64,000 bases of DNA. Source: Petrimonas sp. IBARAKI. Lineage in GTDB: Bacteria > Bacteroidota > Bacteroidia > Bacteroidales > Dysgonomonadaceae. A program made the translations under genes and the position numbers. The first letter of the stretch is position 1. The number at the start of each line of letters is the position of its first letter. Positions 1-8,945 of the stretch are shown piece after piece. The notes under the pieces were generated by a model. That model did not search any database, was not told the origin of the DNA, and was given only the letters and a program-made list of their open reading frames with translations. The stretch is taken from assembly GCA_002356435.2 (NCBI GenBank), contig AP018040.2, positions 806,001-870,000 on the forward strand, written 5' to 3'.

Positions 1-476
1 CCGTGGCGGGCATTGGGGTCGTTGCGGTCCACCCTATAGCCGGTACGCATCGGGATATGGTCGTTCGTGGGGTCACCGTTGGCAAACCGGTCAGGCATAA
101 TCAGGTAGAGCACATCCGATGGACCGAAACTTTCCATGGACATACGTTGCGGATCGCGTTGTTTCAGCTCGTAGTTATACGCGATTTTCTTCTTTCCTTC
201 AGTAAAAACGATTTCGAACTTTTGCGGAGTACTGCCAGAAATATCTAAGTATAAAATCTGATAGTTGGGGTTTTCAAGCGTAACCACCTCTTTCAGATAC
301 ACGCCTTTTGCCGTTACTGCAGCCTTGTACGAGGCGATGTTCCTGCCGAAAATCATCAGTTGTAGCTCGGTCTCCTGCATTCCCGACCACCAGAAAGCGG
401 GTTCGATGCTTATTTGCTGTGCTTGAAGGACTAGTGTTGTAAAAAAGGTAAGAAAAGGAATAATTATTTTTTTCAT
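1..476 (-). CDS. SusA-like GH13 alpha-amylase/neopullulanase, N-terminal part (runs off window edge)
   Basis: About 158 N-terminal codons are present, starting at the ATG whose complement is 474-476; the rest lies beyond position 1. The protein begins with a hydrophobic signal peptide (MKKIIIPFLTFFTTLVLQAQ). An Ig-like N-terminal region (about residues 22-110) of the cyclomaltodextrinase type follows, then the GH13 entry motif SDVLYLIMPDRFANGDPTND. That motif is typical of periplasmic SusA-like alpha-amylases that cut starch oligosaccharides to glucose and maltose. The gene follows susC, susD and susE/F on the same strand, which supports an alpha-glucan locus. A hairpin terminator lies just upstream, so it may be partly uncoupled from susCDE. 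Catalytic residues lie outside the window. Confidence 0.85.
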   Translation of the reverse strand, partial: MKKIIIPFLTFFTTLVLQAQQISIEPAFWWSGMQETELQLMIFGRNIASYKAAVTAKGVYLKEVVTLENPNYQILYLDISGSTPQKFEIVFTEGKKKIAYNYELKQRDPQRMSMESFGPSDVLYLIMPDRFANGDPTNDHIPMRTGYRVDRNDPNARH

Positions 477-491
477 CGTACGAAGTAGACA

Positions 492-532
492 AAAAAGCCT
501 GAAGCTCTCGTTAAGATAGCCTCAGACTTTTT
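492..532 (-). terminator. Hairpin terminator or attenuator between susE/F and the susA-like gene
   Basis: Read on the minus strand, a stem of about 14 bp with two wobble pairs (AAAAAGTCTGAGGCT pairing with AGCTTCAGGCTTTTTT) is followed by a T run. It lies after the susE/F stop and 16 nt before the susA-like start codon. It would end or attenuate transcription from the upstream genes. This is a structure seen by eye; termination is inferred. Confidence 0.6.
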
Positions 533-547
533 GGTAATTATTTATTT

Positions 548-1987
548 TCACTTGATTGACCCTGTGTTGTCGTCAAAATGCAACGTGGCCACCTGGCCGG
601 CTGTAACTGCAACTGCTGCTTGATCACCGCCATCATTTCGGTATTCGATCGTTGTGTTATAAACATTAAATTCAGCCTGCCACCAATCGGGAATCCAGGG
701 ATGGGATACGTACATACGCAGATTGCCGCTTGTTGTTGTCGGGGGCGAAACAACGGTTCGGGTGTCAAGATTGACTGTGAACAAGTTGGATGCTTTATCT
801 TTGTCCCAGCCCCCATAGGTGTCACCCATGCCGAAAACTTTCACCGGGACAACAGACAATTTTTTCTCATTGTTACGCAAATCAAGCACGATAGTGTAAA
901 TCCCCGTCTCGGCGATTGACATGTTGCCGCCACTTTCGGTAACTGCAATGCCATTGGAATCGAAAGAAGTAATTTCTCCAAATCCAAGATTGGTATTTCC
1001 CCAGTTGGCATTGGATAGTTTGAATCCTTTTCCCGCCTCAAGGGAGAGGATCTTCCAGTATAAACCCTCATTTCCCCCTGCCACTTTGTGCATCTCTGCC
1101 GCTGCCTTGGTGCCGGGAGTATCCCATCCGTATGAGGTGGCATCGCCCACCAGATACATTTTTTCCGGATATTCCGGCGGGACAACCGCTTCACCGATGA
1201 TGTCGAAGGAGGCATTGTAGGCACGGCTTCTTAAGTCGTACTGGATGGTGAAGTCAAACTCACCCCCTACTTCTGTGGTGAAGTCGGGACCTCCGGGCCT
1301 TACCTGGCTCATTGCATTTTCGATTAGAGGTGCCTGCGATGTGCCGAAGTTACCCAAGTCAGTAAATAGCTTGGCTTTTCCGCCTTCTTTATTGATTTCT
1401 TGTCCCCAGCCTCCGCTGTACCTGAATTTATAACCGCCGGGTGTCATGTTAAGCTTGCCTTTCCAGGTGATGGTCAACTTGTCGTCGAAGGAAGGAGCAC
1501 TTAACGCTGTTTCTCCATTCCAGCCTTTAGGAGTGGCGGCACCAATTACACCGTAATTTACGGGCAGGATGTTTATTTCCTTTAAAGCGGTATTTACCAC
1601 TACGAAGTAAAAGTCGTCTTTTTCAACCTTTAAGGGGGTGGCATCTTGTGAAAGCGTATATACTGCAATATTATCAGCTTTCTTTACTTCACCTCCATTG
1701 CCATATTTTACCACCTGATTTAAATCGGTAGCAATGGAAATAGTGAAATCTCCTCCAGCTTTTAACCAGGTATAGATTCCTACTAATTCGGGCAGTTCTT
1801 TCACGTCTCCATCGAGAGGAACTGTTTTTAAGGCCGATGCCGGAGCCTCTCCGCTGTAAACGGTGGCCGGACCGCTTATGTACACCCCTTGCTGAATGTC
1901 TTCAACAATTGTCCAGTTTTCGTTGTCGCTGCAATTTGCTAAAAAAGGCAGCAGCAAGAACAATAGATATTTATATAAATGTTTCAT
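548..1987 (-). CDS. SusE/SusF-family outer-membrane starch-binding lipoprotein
   Basis: 479 aa. The signal peptide ends in a lipobox (LANC, Cys19), so a surface lipoprotein is expected. No catalytic domain is visible. After an N-terminal Ig-like part there are repeated beta-rich modules with aromatic starch-binding-style motifs: TPKGWNGETA around residue 155, LVGDATSYGWDTPGT around 280 and FGMGDTYGGWDKD around 385. This layout is that of SusE/SusF proteins, which hold alpha-glucans at the outer membrane. The gene lies 15 nt after susD, the classical order. Which of SusE or SusF it corresponds to cannot be decided. Confidence 0.82.
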   Translation of the reverse strand: MKHLYKYLLFLLLPFLANCSDNENWTIVEDIQQGVYISGPATVYSGEAPASALKTVPLDGDVKELPELVGIYTWLKAGGDFTISIATDLNQVVKYGNGGEVKKADNIAVYTLSQDATPLKVEKDDFYFVVVNTALKEINILPVNYGVIGAATPKGWNGETALSAPSFDDKLTITWKGKLNMTPGGYKFRYSGGWGQEINKEGGKAKLFTDLGNFGTSQAPLIENAMSQVRPGGPDFTTEVGGEFDFTIQYDLRSRAYNASFDIIGEAVVPPEYPEKMYLVGDATSYGWDTPGTKAAAEMHKVAGGNEGLYWKILSLEAGKGFKLSNANWGNTNLGFGEITSFDSNGIAVTESGGNMSIAETGIYTIVLDLRNNEKKLSVVPVKVFGMGDTYGGWDKDKASNLFTVNLDTRTVVSPPTTTSGNLRMYVSHPWIPDWWQAEFNVYNTTIEYRNDGGDQAAVAVTAGQVATLHFDDNTGSIK

Positions 1988-2002
1988 TTCTGTTTAGTTT
2001 AT

Positions 2003-3613
2003 TTAGTTGGTATATCCGGGGTTTTGGGTAAGGTTGGTGTTTAACGAGAGCACATCCGCCGGAATAGGGAATACTGTTCTAAAAGGAGCTGACACAGGCC
2101 TGTCTGATATGGGCAGGTGGTATTTGCCAAAACGGATCAGGTCCTGACGCCTCATCCCTTCCCATGCGAATTCCAGCAATCTTTCATCCAACAGGTTGTT
2201 AAGAGTTGCTGGCCTGGCGCCGGCTCCAGCTCTCGCTCTTACTTGCTGCAACTCGGCATCTCCGTTCTGTCCGGCTCTTACCAACGCCTCAGACTTCATT
2301 AGCAGCACATCCGCATAGCGGAACAATACCCAGTCGTTGTGAACCAGCTGGCCACCCGCCTGGGCTGTCAGGTCGAATTCATATTTAGCCAACCGGGCAC
2401 CGGCGGTTTTCTCGTTGGTACTTCCTGATACATCAAGCGCAATGGCATCCGGCTTGTATTCCAGCTCCTTGTCTCCATCCATCACGGGATTTCCGTCGGG
2501 TCCATAAGCCTTACCCAGGAAATAAGTTTTCTCCATACGGGGGTCAATCGCATCTTTTCTAAAGATAGCCAACGCTTCTTTAGTCGCCGAAGCGCCGTTC
2601 CATCCATCTTGCGAATAGGCTTTTGCGTGCGCATAGTGCCTGGAACGAACCAGGTTCATGTTCCGCGCTTTGTATAAAACCGGATCCATCGGGATAACAA
2701 AAATATTTTCTTTCGAACTTTCGTTGGTGACGCTGAAATTGTTCTCGAATTTAGATTCCAACTCGTAACCCAACTCGGTGATTGCATCACAATAGGCAAT
2801 GGTTGCTTCCCAGGGAGACTTGCTGGCGCCATCGATGGTAAATGTGGCTGTGCCGTTAGGAATTCCGTTGTTGTCTGTCCAGTCATCGTCTGCGTAGACC
2901 TGAGCGTTCAACGCTAGTTTCGCCATCAAAAACAGGGCTACCGGTTGCGTCATTCTTCCGTAATATTCCCCCGGTTTAGAGCTGTTGGCCTTAGCGAGTA
3001 AAGGAATGGATTCTTCCAGCTCTTTCTTTACAAATGTAAACACCTCCGACCGGCTCGACTGTCTTACGTCGGCTATCTGAACAGAGGCTGTTTCAACAAT
3101 GGGAACCCTTGCATAGAGATCCATCAGGTAATAGTAGTACATGGCTCTGATTGCCTTCACTTCAGCCAGGTAGACGGGAAGAAAGCTGTTCTCGGGATCT
3201 TCTTCCATCAACACATTTAACTTGTCAATGGATTGATTGGTTTTACCGATCACCCGGTACAGATAGTCCCAGCTTCCTTTTACCAGGGAGTTGTCGATTT
3301 TCCAGTTATGTGTGAAAATATCTTGCCACAAACCACCATCAAACCAGTCACCACCACGTGTGGGGAGAAGCGCTTCATCGGCTGTAAAAGTGTTGAGGTC
3401 GTAGATTCCCCTGTCTGTGCCGGCCAGGCCTTGGCTTCCTCCGTCTCCGCCGATTTCGGTATATAGGCTGGCTACTGTATTCAGGTAAATAAGCACAGGG
3501 CTTTTAAACGCTTCGCTCTCGGGCATCTGATCTGTCGGATTTTCATCCAAATTACAACTAAAAAGAATGAATGCAAACGAGAGTAAAAAACTGTATAATA
3601 TTTTATTTTTCAT
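2003..3613 (-). CDS. susD: SusD-family nutrient-binding outer-membrane lipoprotein
   Basis: 536 aa with a lipoprotein signal (LFSC, Cys20), followed by the usual SusD start CNLDENPTD. TPR-like helical segments (for example VYLAEVKAIRAMYYYYLMDLYA) and a C-terminal RWEGMRRQDLIRFGKYH-type motif (here AWEGMRRQDLIRFGKYH) identify the SusD/RagB family. SusD caps the SusC channel and binds the polysaccharide. It lies 13 nt after susC and 15 nt before susE/F, so one operon is likely. With susE/F and a SusA-like GH13 downstream, alpha-glucan is the probable ligand. Confidence 0.93.
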   Translation of the reverse strand: MKNKILYSFLLSFAFILFSCNLDENPTDQMPESEAFKSPVLIYLNTVASLYTEIGGDGGSQGLAGTDRGIYDLNTFTADEALLPTRGGDWFDGGLWQDIFTHNWKIDNSLVKGSWDYLYRVIGKTNQSIDKLNVLMEEDPENSFLPVYLAEVKAIRAMYYYYLMDLYARVPIVETASVQIADVRQSSRSEVFTFVKKELEESIPLLAKANSSKPGEYYGRMTQPVALFLMAKLALNAQVYADDDWTDNNGIPNGTATFTIDGASKSPWEATIAYCDAITELGYELESKFENNFSVTNESSKENIFVIPMDPVLYKARNMNLVRSRHYAHAKAYSQDGWNGASATKEALAIFRKDAIDPRMEKTYFLGKAYGPDGNPVMDGDKELEYKPDAIALDVSGSTNEKTAGARLAKYEFDLTAQAGGQLVHNDWVLFRYADVLLMKSEALVRAGQNGDAELQQVRARAGAGARPATLNNLLDERLLEFAWEGMRRQDLIRFGKYHLPISDRPVSAPFRTVFPIPADVLSLNTNLTQNPGYTN

Positions 3614-3626
3614 AATTTCACCTCAA

Positions 3627-6626
3627 TTAAAAGTTAATACTTAAACCCAGTGAATAGGTGCGGGATAATGGATAAAATCTTTTGTCATCTAATCCAATGT
3701 CTGGATTATCAAGACTTACTGTTGTGCTGTTAATCATTGGTGAAAGTCCTGAATAATTTGTAAATGTGTGCAAATTATTTACAGATGCAGTTAAACGTAT
3801 AGAATTTACCCAATTTTTCATTTTTTCCACATTGAAGTTATAGCCCAGTGTTACATAAGCGATATGCAGGTAATCGCCTTTTTCCAGCCAATAGTCGGTT
3901 ACCGTGCTGTCAAAAATTTTCTTCTCGGGAGCATCGGGCAATACATTGTAGGTTGGGAATACGTTCATATTCATGTAGGATAATGATGTTCCATTATAAA
4001 TTTTATGGCCAAAAGCACCGTTCATTTGTGTTTGGATATCGAATGCCTTGTAACGGAAACTGATGTTGGTTCCCATGATCACTTTCGGCATTGCCTGGCC
4101 GGCAAAATACCTGTCGGCTCCGTTATTCAAATTAATAGCCGGATCCTCATCGAGGTTCAGAATGTTATAGCTATAGCTTCCTAATCCGTCGTTGATTATA
4201 CCATTTGATTTAGGTAAGTAGAAAACACCCAATGGCTGACCAACAACCTGATAAGTTACGTATGTGTTCCCACCTTGGAATCCTGCACCGTTAATTCTTG
4301 CCAGTTGCATATATTCTGCTGCATTGAGTTCTTGTCCCATGTAGGTTCCGCTTAACGATAAGAGCTTATTTTTCTGGAATGCCATGTTTCCCGATACGGT
4401 CAACTCCATATCCTCCGTTCTGAGGGGTGTAATACCTAGTGAAACTTCCAAACCGCTATTTTCCATTTCACCTAAATTAGCAAGCAATTTTGGATGCACA
4501 AAGGGAGGTACCGGTACATCGTAGTTATACAGCAAATCTTTTGTCTTGGAGTAATAATAATCGATGGTGGCTGTCAGTTTCCGGTCAAAGAAGGATGCGT
4601 CCATACCCACGTCGAACATGTCTTTGGTTTCCCACCTCAAATCGGGATTCGCATTTCTGTTATACCCGTAGGTTACTGTTGGTACTCCGTTGACACTGGT
4701 CAATCCTGAAGGCCCCATCAGCAAAAGGGAATTGTAGGCACTGATGGCATCCTGATTACCGGTACGTCCGTATCCGACTCTCCATTTAATTTCGTTAATT
4801 TCGTTGATGTCTTTAAGGAAAGATTCCTCGCTCATTACCCACGCCAGAGACGCTGAAGGGAAAAACCCCCATTTGTTGTTCTCTCCTAATTTCGAAGAAC
4901 CGTCGAAACGCATATTTACTGTAGCAATATAGCGGTTAGCGTACATGTAGTTCACCCGACCAAGAAATGAGTTCAAACTGTATCCGTTTTTATATGAACT
5001 CACATCTCCGTACTTTACAACAGCACCGGCAGCCAGGTTGTCATAACCGAAAAAGTTAGTGTCAAATCCACGTGCGTTTGCACCGAATCCGGTGTAATTG
5101 TAGTTCTGCCCCTCAACCAACGCTAATGCGTCTAAACGGCTGTTTTGGAATATTTTCTTGTAGTTCAGGCTTATGTTGCCCATCAGGATATTGCTCTTAT
5201 TCATTCCTCTATAGGCTTTACCTCTGCCTTCCCTTACCCCTTGTTTAATGTTGGTGGGAATGTAGTTCATGTTCTCTTTTGCATTGTAGGTGTAAGACCC
5301 AAATGCACTGAAATTCAGGTTGTCGTTGATGGCCCATGTTAACCGTCCGTTTGTTGACAAATAGGCGTTGTCTTCTCTGTCGCTGATAGTTAAACGGCCA
5401 AGCGGGTTGTCCACTTCGTTTGCATTCGGATCTTCCGGCCAGGTGCCATCATCGTTTTGGGTATTGGGAAAAGTGGGGTTGAAAGATGCGGCGGAATAAA
5501 ACGTCTTTTGGTAGTCGTTGACATATCTGCTTTCTCTTTTTGAACCAAACATACCCAGATCAAGTTTAAGCTTGTTATCGAAGAAAAGCTGACTACCGTC
5601 AATTTTTGCAGTGTAATTCCTCATCGAGTTATTTTTGATTATCCCTTTTTGGTCAATGACACCCAAGGATGCTCTGAAATTGGTTTCAGCTGTTCCGCCA
5701 CCAAAAGAAATGCGGTGATTTTGTGTGTATCCGGTTTGGAGCATTTCTTGCATGAAGTTGGTGTTGGCGCCCTTGTCCAATGCGTTGGCGTATCCCATCG
5801 ACTCCACGGCAGCTCTGTAACCGTCGGCGTTCAACATGTTGATGGTTTTGTAAACATCTTCAACGCCGAAAGTCCCGTCATAATTGATGGATTTTGTTCC
5901 GGCTTTTCCTTTTTGTGTGGTAACAACAATCACACCACTTGCTCCTCTCGAGCCGTACTGTGCTGTTTCCGAGGCGTCTTTTAAGATGGTGAAACTTTCG
6001 ATGTCGGATGGAGAAAGAGCATTCAACAATGCCAGGTCGCCAAACACCCCGTCAATCACTACAAGGGGGTCATTTCCTCCTGATAACGAGGTTGTTCCGC
6101 GAATCCTGATGGCGCTTCCCGCTGTCGGGTCGCCGCCAGTCTTCTGGATATTTACTCCGGCTACTTTTCCTTTAAGGGCATCCAGCGGATTCACGATAAC
6201 CCCGGCGTTCATGTCTTCTCTTCCAACCTTTTCCACGGCACCGGATATGGTACGTGTACTTCCTGTTGCATAACCGATTACCACCACTTCATCCAGCAAT
6301 TCCATGTCTTCTTGCAGGATAACTTCTATGCTGTTTCTGTTTTGAATGGCTATCGTTTGGGTTATATAACCCACATAAGAGATAACGAGTGTTCCATTAC
6401 CCGGAGCCTGGATGGAAAAATTCCCATCGTAATCCGTTACCACACCCGAGGTTGTTCCTTGTAAAAGGATACTGGCTCCGATGATCGGTTCGCCCGCAAC
6501 ATCTTTTACCGTTCCCCGCAAATTTATCGTAGAGCCCGTTTGAGCGCTGACCGATAAAATCATTAGCATGCTCGACAACACTGTCATCAAGAACGCTTTC
6601 GTACTTTTTTTGAAATTTACATGCAT
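3627..6626 (-). CDS. susC: SusC-family TonB-dependent outer-membrane transporter
   Basis: 999 aa. A signal peptide (to about residue 29, SVSAQ) is followed by a carboxypeptidase-regulatory-like beta-sandwich (about 35-110, GEPIIGASILLQGT). Next come a TonB box region (DEVVVIGYATG, about 112-122), a plug (about 125-245, with VVIDGVFGD and GSRGASGVIVVTTKKG-like sequence) and a long beta-barrel ending in aromatic SLGLSINF. It imports oligosaccharides across the outer membrane with SusD. It is the first gene of the locus, with a 288-nt upstream region carrying a likely promoter and operator-like repeats. No SusR-type or ECF sigma/anti-sigma regulator is seen nearby. Confidence 0.95.
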   Translation of the reverse strand: MHVNFKKSTKAFLMTVLSSMLMILSVSAQTGSTINLRGTVKDVAGEPIIGASILLQGTTSGVVTDYDGNFSIQAPGNGTLVISYVGYITQTIAIQNRNSIEVILQEDMELLDEVVVIGYATGSTRTISGAVEKVGREDMNAGVIVNPLDALKGKVAGVNIQKTGGDPTAGSAIRIRGTTSLSGGNDPLVVIDGVFGDLALLNALSPSDIESFTILKDASETAQYGSRGASGVIVVTTQKGKAGTKSINYDGTFGVEDVYKTINMLNADGYRAAVESMGYANALDKGANTNFMQEMLQTGYTQNHRISFGGGTAETNFRASLGVIDQKGIIKNNSMRNYTAKIDGSQLFFDNKLKLDLGMFGSKRESRYVNDYQKTFYSAASFNPTFPNTQNDDGTWPEDPNANEVDNPLGRLTISDREDNAYLSTNGRLTWAINDNLNFSAFGSYTYNAKENMNYIPTNIKQGVREGRGKAYRGMNKSNILMGNISLNYKKIFQNSRLDALALVEGQNYNYTGFGANARGFDTNFFGYDNLAAGAVVKYGDVSSYKNGYSLNSFLGRVNYMYANRYIATVNMRFDGSSKLGENNKWGFFPSASLAWVMSEESFLKDINEINEIKWRVGYGRTGNQDAISAYNSLLLMGPSGLTSVNGVPTVTYGYNRNANPDLRWETKDMFDVGMDASFFDRKLTATIDYYYSKTKDLLYNYDVPVPPFVHPKLLANLGEMENSGLEVSLGITPLRTEDMELTVSGNMAFQKNKLLSLSGTYMGQELNAAEYMQLARINGAGFQGGNTYVTYQVVGQPLGVFYLPKSNGIINDGLGSYSYNILNLDEDPAINLNNGADRYFAGQAMPKVIMGTNISFRYKAFDIQTQMNGAFGHKIYNGTSLSYMNMNVFPTYNVLPDAPEKKIFDSTVTDYWLEKGDYLHIAYVTLGYNFNVEKMKNWVNSIRLTASVNNLHTFTNYSGLSPMINSTTVSLDNPDIGLDDKRFYPLSRTYSLGLSINF

Positions 6627-6757
6627 GTTTGTTAACGTTGTAAGATTAACTGATTTATACTTTTCTACTCTCTACTTTTTTCGCAGAATTACATTAATTA
6701 TAAGTAAATGACGGCAAATGTGTTCTCATTTATTCATATTAATTTCCACTCTTGACA

Positions 6758-6765
6758 CAAAAGTA
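6758..6765 (-). promoter_or_regulatory. Candidate -7 box of the susC operon promoter
   Basis: The minus strand reads TACTTTTG here, an exact match to the Bacteroidetes -7 consensus TAnnTTTG, about 130 nt before the susC start. The expected -33 TTG is not clear at 19-21 nt spacing (GTG is found), which would fit an activator-dependent promoter. The position relative to the inverted repeat at 6782-6824 supports the assignment. Confidence 0.45.
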
Positions 6766-6781
6766 AGGTTAAAGCAAAAAA

Positions 6782-6833
6782 TTGCACAGATAAAACAGTC
6801 TTTTAACTCTGTTTACCTGTGCAAACGATTGCA
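6782..6833 (-). promoter_or_regulatory. Operator-like inverted repeats upstream of susC
   Basis: Two overlapping symmetrical elements are seen. The first is an imperfect inverted repeat of 16-17 bp: TTGCACAGATAAAACAG (6782-6798) against CTGTTTACCTGTGCAA (6809-6824). The second is TGCAAACGATTGCA (6820-6833), with a central CG and 6 of 7 symmetric pairs, which resembles LacI-family operators of the GCAAACGTTTGC type. They lie just upstream of the proposed -7 box, where a regulator of the alpha-glucan genes would bind. The binding protein is not identified. Confidence 0.45.
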
Positions 6834-6914
6834 TTTTTTAAGTGTAAAAAATAAACTGTCAGTAATTTACGGTTTTTGAACGAGTGCCTTATGGTAGGAA
6901 AAAGACGGAGGTTT

Positions 6915-7931
6915 TCACTTTTTGTTTTTGGATTTTTTGATCAGGTTTTTGCTTTTTCCGGAAATGGCTCTCCGTAATCCGATAAGGAATCGTTTGCTTG
7001 GGTTGGATTTTATATAGGATTCAATATGACGTTGTTTTTTCTCTTCGAGGATCTGGTTGATCTCGATAAGAATACCTGATTCTTCCACGTCTCCGAATTC
7101 GTCGTTTATGGAAGTTCCGAAGAAACGCATGGTGGGTGACAATCCCATGTAGGCATTGATGAGCGGTGGAATGTTTAACCCGAAGCTGCGGACTTCCCGG
7201 TTCAGAACCTTGTAGTCTTCCTTGAAGTTTTTCCCTTTAAACAGGTGTTTCATCTTGCCTGTATCGGTATTGGTGACAAGTTGGCTGATTGGGGTGACTA
7301 GTTTGTCCGGGTCGGGAAAATGCAGGTGCATAAAATACAAGATCATGTTGCGGGCTTCTTTGTTATAGGTCCCGTACATGGTTACTTTTCCGAAAAAATA
7401 CCTCATTGAAGGATCAATTACCGTGAGTGCGCCCAGGCCGTCCCAAAGATTATCAAGTGCAAAGATGCCTTTGCGGCTGTGTAAGGTAGATTGATACTCG
7501 AGAGAGACGAACGATCGGCCTAATTCTACGGTGTACGGCAAGTAGTTTTGCAGGAAATCATCGGAGAAGTTTAATAAATGAGCGGTGGCGAGCATCGGCT
7601 TACCCTTCTCATCAAAATCTACTTTTTTACCCATAATGAAGCGGTATCCGCCTAGAATCTCTTCCTTTTCCGGATCCCAGACAATAAGTTGATGATACGG
7701 ATGCTCCATAAGGTCGTATTTGTCGATATCGGCTTCTAGTCCGGTTCCTCCTCCATAGTGACGGAAAGCAATTTCACGTAGCCGCCCCACTTCCCTCATG
7801 AGATTAGGCGAATCGTGGGCAGTGAAGATGTAAATTTCGTTGTTGGCCTTGTTGGTGGATCGTATTCTTTTTCCTACGGTTAGTTCGTTTTTTATGACGG
7901 CTTTATCAATCGGATCGATGATTTTTTCCAT
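6915..7931 (-). CDS. GlsB/OlsB-like N-acyltransferase (GNAT-type, glycine/ornithine-lipid synthesis)
   Basis: 338 aa, no signal peptide. The N-terminal two thirds carry a GNAT-like acyltransferase core of the hemolysin/OlsB type: AHDSPNLMREVGRLREIAFRH, then HPYHQLIVWDPEKEEILGGYRF and the PYTVELGRSFVSLEYQ strand. The C-terminus is strongly basic. In Bacteroides, GlsB-type proteins attach a 3-hydroxy fatty acid to the amine of glycine. The gene follows, 6 nt away, an O-acyltransferase of the PlsC superfamily, the expected GlsA partner. Which amino acid is acylated cannot be read from sequence. Alternative: an unassigned GNAT with a similar fold. Confidence 0.68.
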   Translation of the reverse strand: MEKIIDPIDKAVIKNELTVGKRIRSTNKANNEIYIFTAHDSPNLMREVGRLREIAFRHYGGGTGLEADIDKYDLMEHPYHQLIVWDPEKEEILGGYRFIMGKKVDFDEKGKPMLATAHLLNFSDDFLQNYLPYTVELGRSFVSLEYQSTLHSRKGIFALDNLWDGLGALTVIDPSMRYFFGKVTMYGTYNKEARNMILYFMHLHFPDPDKLVTPISQLVTNTDTGKMKHLFKGKNFKEDYKVLNREVRSFGLNIPPLINAYMGLSPTMRFFGTSINDEFGDVEESGILIEINQILEEKKQRHIESYIKSNPSKRFLIGLRRAISGKSKNLIKKSKNKK

Positions 7932-7937
7932 ACTTAA

Positions 7938-8774
7938 TTAATCTCTTTTTTGGGGTAAATTGTAAACAACGGTTTTTATCTCTTCCGCCCATTGCAGGTG
8001 GCTTTTTGATTTATTCAACGATTGCCAGGGTATGGGTTCTCCAAAAGTGATGTGGAATGTTTGACCTTTGTTCTTGAACATTTCGCCTGGCAGGTATATA
8101 AGTTCTATATTGAATTTTAGTCCCAATGATTTGCGGATATTGGCAAAATTATAAAAGAAGTCTGAGTTTTTCGCGTCGAAATGGACGGGGATAATATCCC
8201 TTTTGTGTTCAATAGCTTTTACGACAAAGTTTTTCATCCATTCCAGATCCTTTATCCGTCCGTTCTGTTTTCGGGAACACAATCCGGCGGGGAAGGTAAT
8301 GATTTGGTTGTCTGACGTGTAGGCTTCGTTTATGGCAGCGGCCGATAGTTTGGCCTGTGAACCATATTTGTTGACCGGAACAAAAATGGATTCGAGGTTC
8401 CTGATGTTTAACAAAACATCGTTAACCAGATATTTGATTTTCCCCTTATATTTTTCCCCTAAATAAGCCGATAGGCAAATCCCGTCCAGGCCACCCAGCG
8501 GGTGATTGGAAGCAAAAACAAATTTTCCCTCCGCGGGAATATTTTCTTCCCCGTGGATTTTTAGGTTGACTTTAAACTCTTTATCCACCAGGGCGAGCAT
8601 AAAATCAACACCCTGCTTATCCCGGTTACGCTCGATGATCGCATTTAATTCATCCTGATGAATGGTGCGCTTTAAATAATTAACGACAAATTTGGGGATT
8701 TTCTTGTAGTGTTTTTTTGCTTTAGCCTGCAAAACACCATCGATATCTAATTTGAAATCAGTTTTTTCCGACAT
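7938..8774 (-). CDS. GlsA/PlsC-like 1-acyl-glycerol-phosphate-type O-acyltransferase
   Basis: 278 aa. The lysophospholipid acyltransferase motif I appears as NHPLGGLDG at residues 90-98. The spacing between His91 and Asp97 is five residues rather than the usual four. A later block (FPAGLCSRKQNGRIKDLEW) resembles the FPEG-like motif, and PVHFDAKNSDF follows. The gene leads a two-gene minus-strand operon with the N-acyltransferase. By analogy with Bacteroides it would esterify a second fatty acid onto the N-acyl-glycine lipid. It could instead act in phospholipid synthesis, but the pairing favours amino lipids. Confidence 0.7.
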   Translation of the reverse strand: MSEKTDFKLDIDGVLQAKAKKHYKKIPKFVVNYLKRTIHQDELNAIIERNRDKQGVDFMLALVDKEFKVNLKIHGEENIPAEGKFVFASNHPLGGLDGICLSAYLGEKYKGKIKYLVNDVLLNIRNLESIFVPVNKYGSQAKLSAAAINEAYTSDNQIITFPAGLCSRKQNGRIKDLEWMKNFVVKAIEHKRDIIPVHFDAKNSDFFYNFANIRKSLGLKFNIELIYLPGEMFKNKGQTFHITFGEPIPWQSLNKSKSHLQWAEEIKTVVYNLPQKRD

Positions 8775-8795
8775 AATGACTTTCCTACGGACTTA

Positions 8796-8828
8796 CAAAA
8801 ATACAAAATAATTAAGAATAAAGGACAA
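8796..8828 (-). promoter_or_regulatory. Promoter of the acyltransferase operon
   Basis: The minus strand has TTG (complement of 8826-8828), a 22-nt gap and TATTTTTG (complement of 8796-8803), matching the Bacteroidetes -33/-7 consensus with slightly long spacing. It lies about 22 nt before the ATG at 8774. Confidence 0.5.
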
Positions 8829-8851
8829 GCAGATCTCATTTATTTAAAACG

Positions 8852-8891
8852 GTAGAAATATTCTACACTATTTTATGGGATTAAATAGTGT
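8852..8891. promoter_or_regulatory. Two overlapping palindromes in the divergent intergenic region
   Basis: GTAGAA-ATA-TTCTAC occupies 8852-8866. A 9-bp stem, ACACTATTT (8865-8873) with AAATAGTGT (8883-8891), overlaps it. They lie between the divergent acyltransferase operon and mraZ. No poly-T follows on either strand, so they are more likely binding sites or RNA structures than terminators. The function is unknown. Confidence 0.35.
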
Positions 8892-8945
8892 GTAAGTTGC
8901 ATCTAATCAGCATTTAAAGAACTTGTTGATAACTTTATTAAAAAT

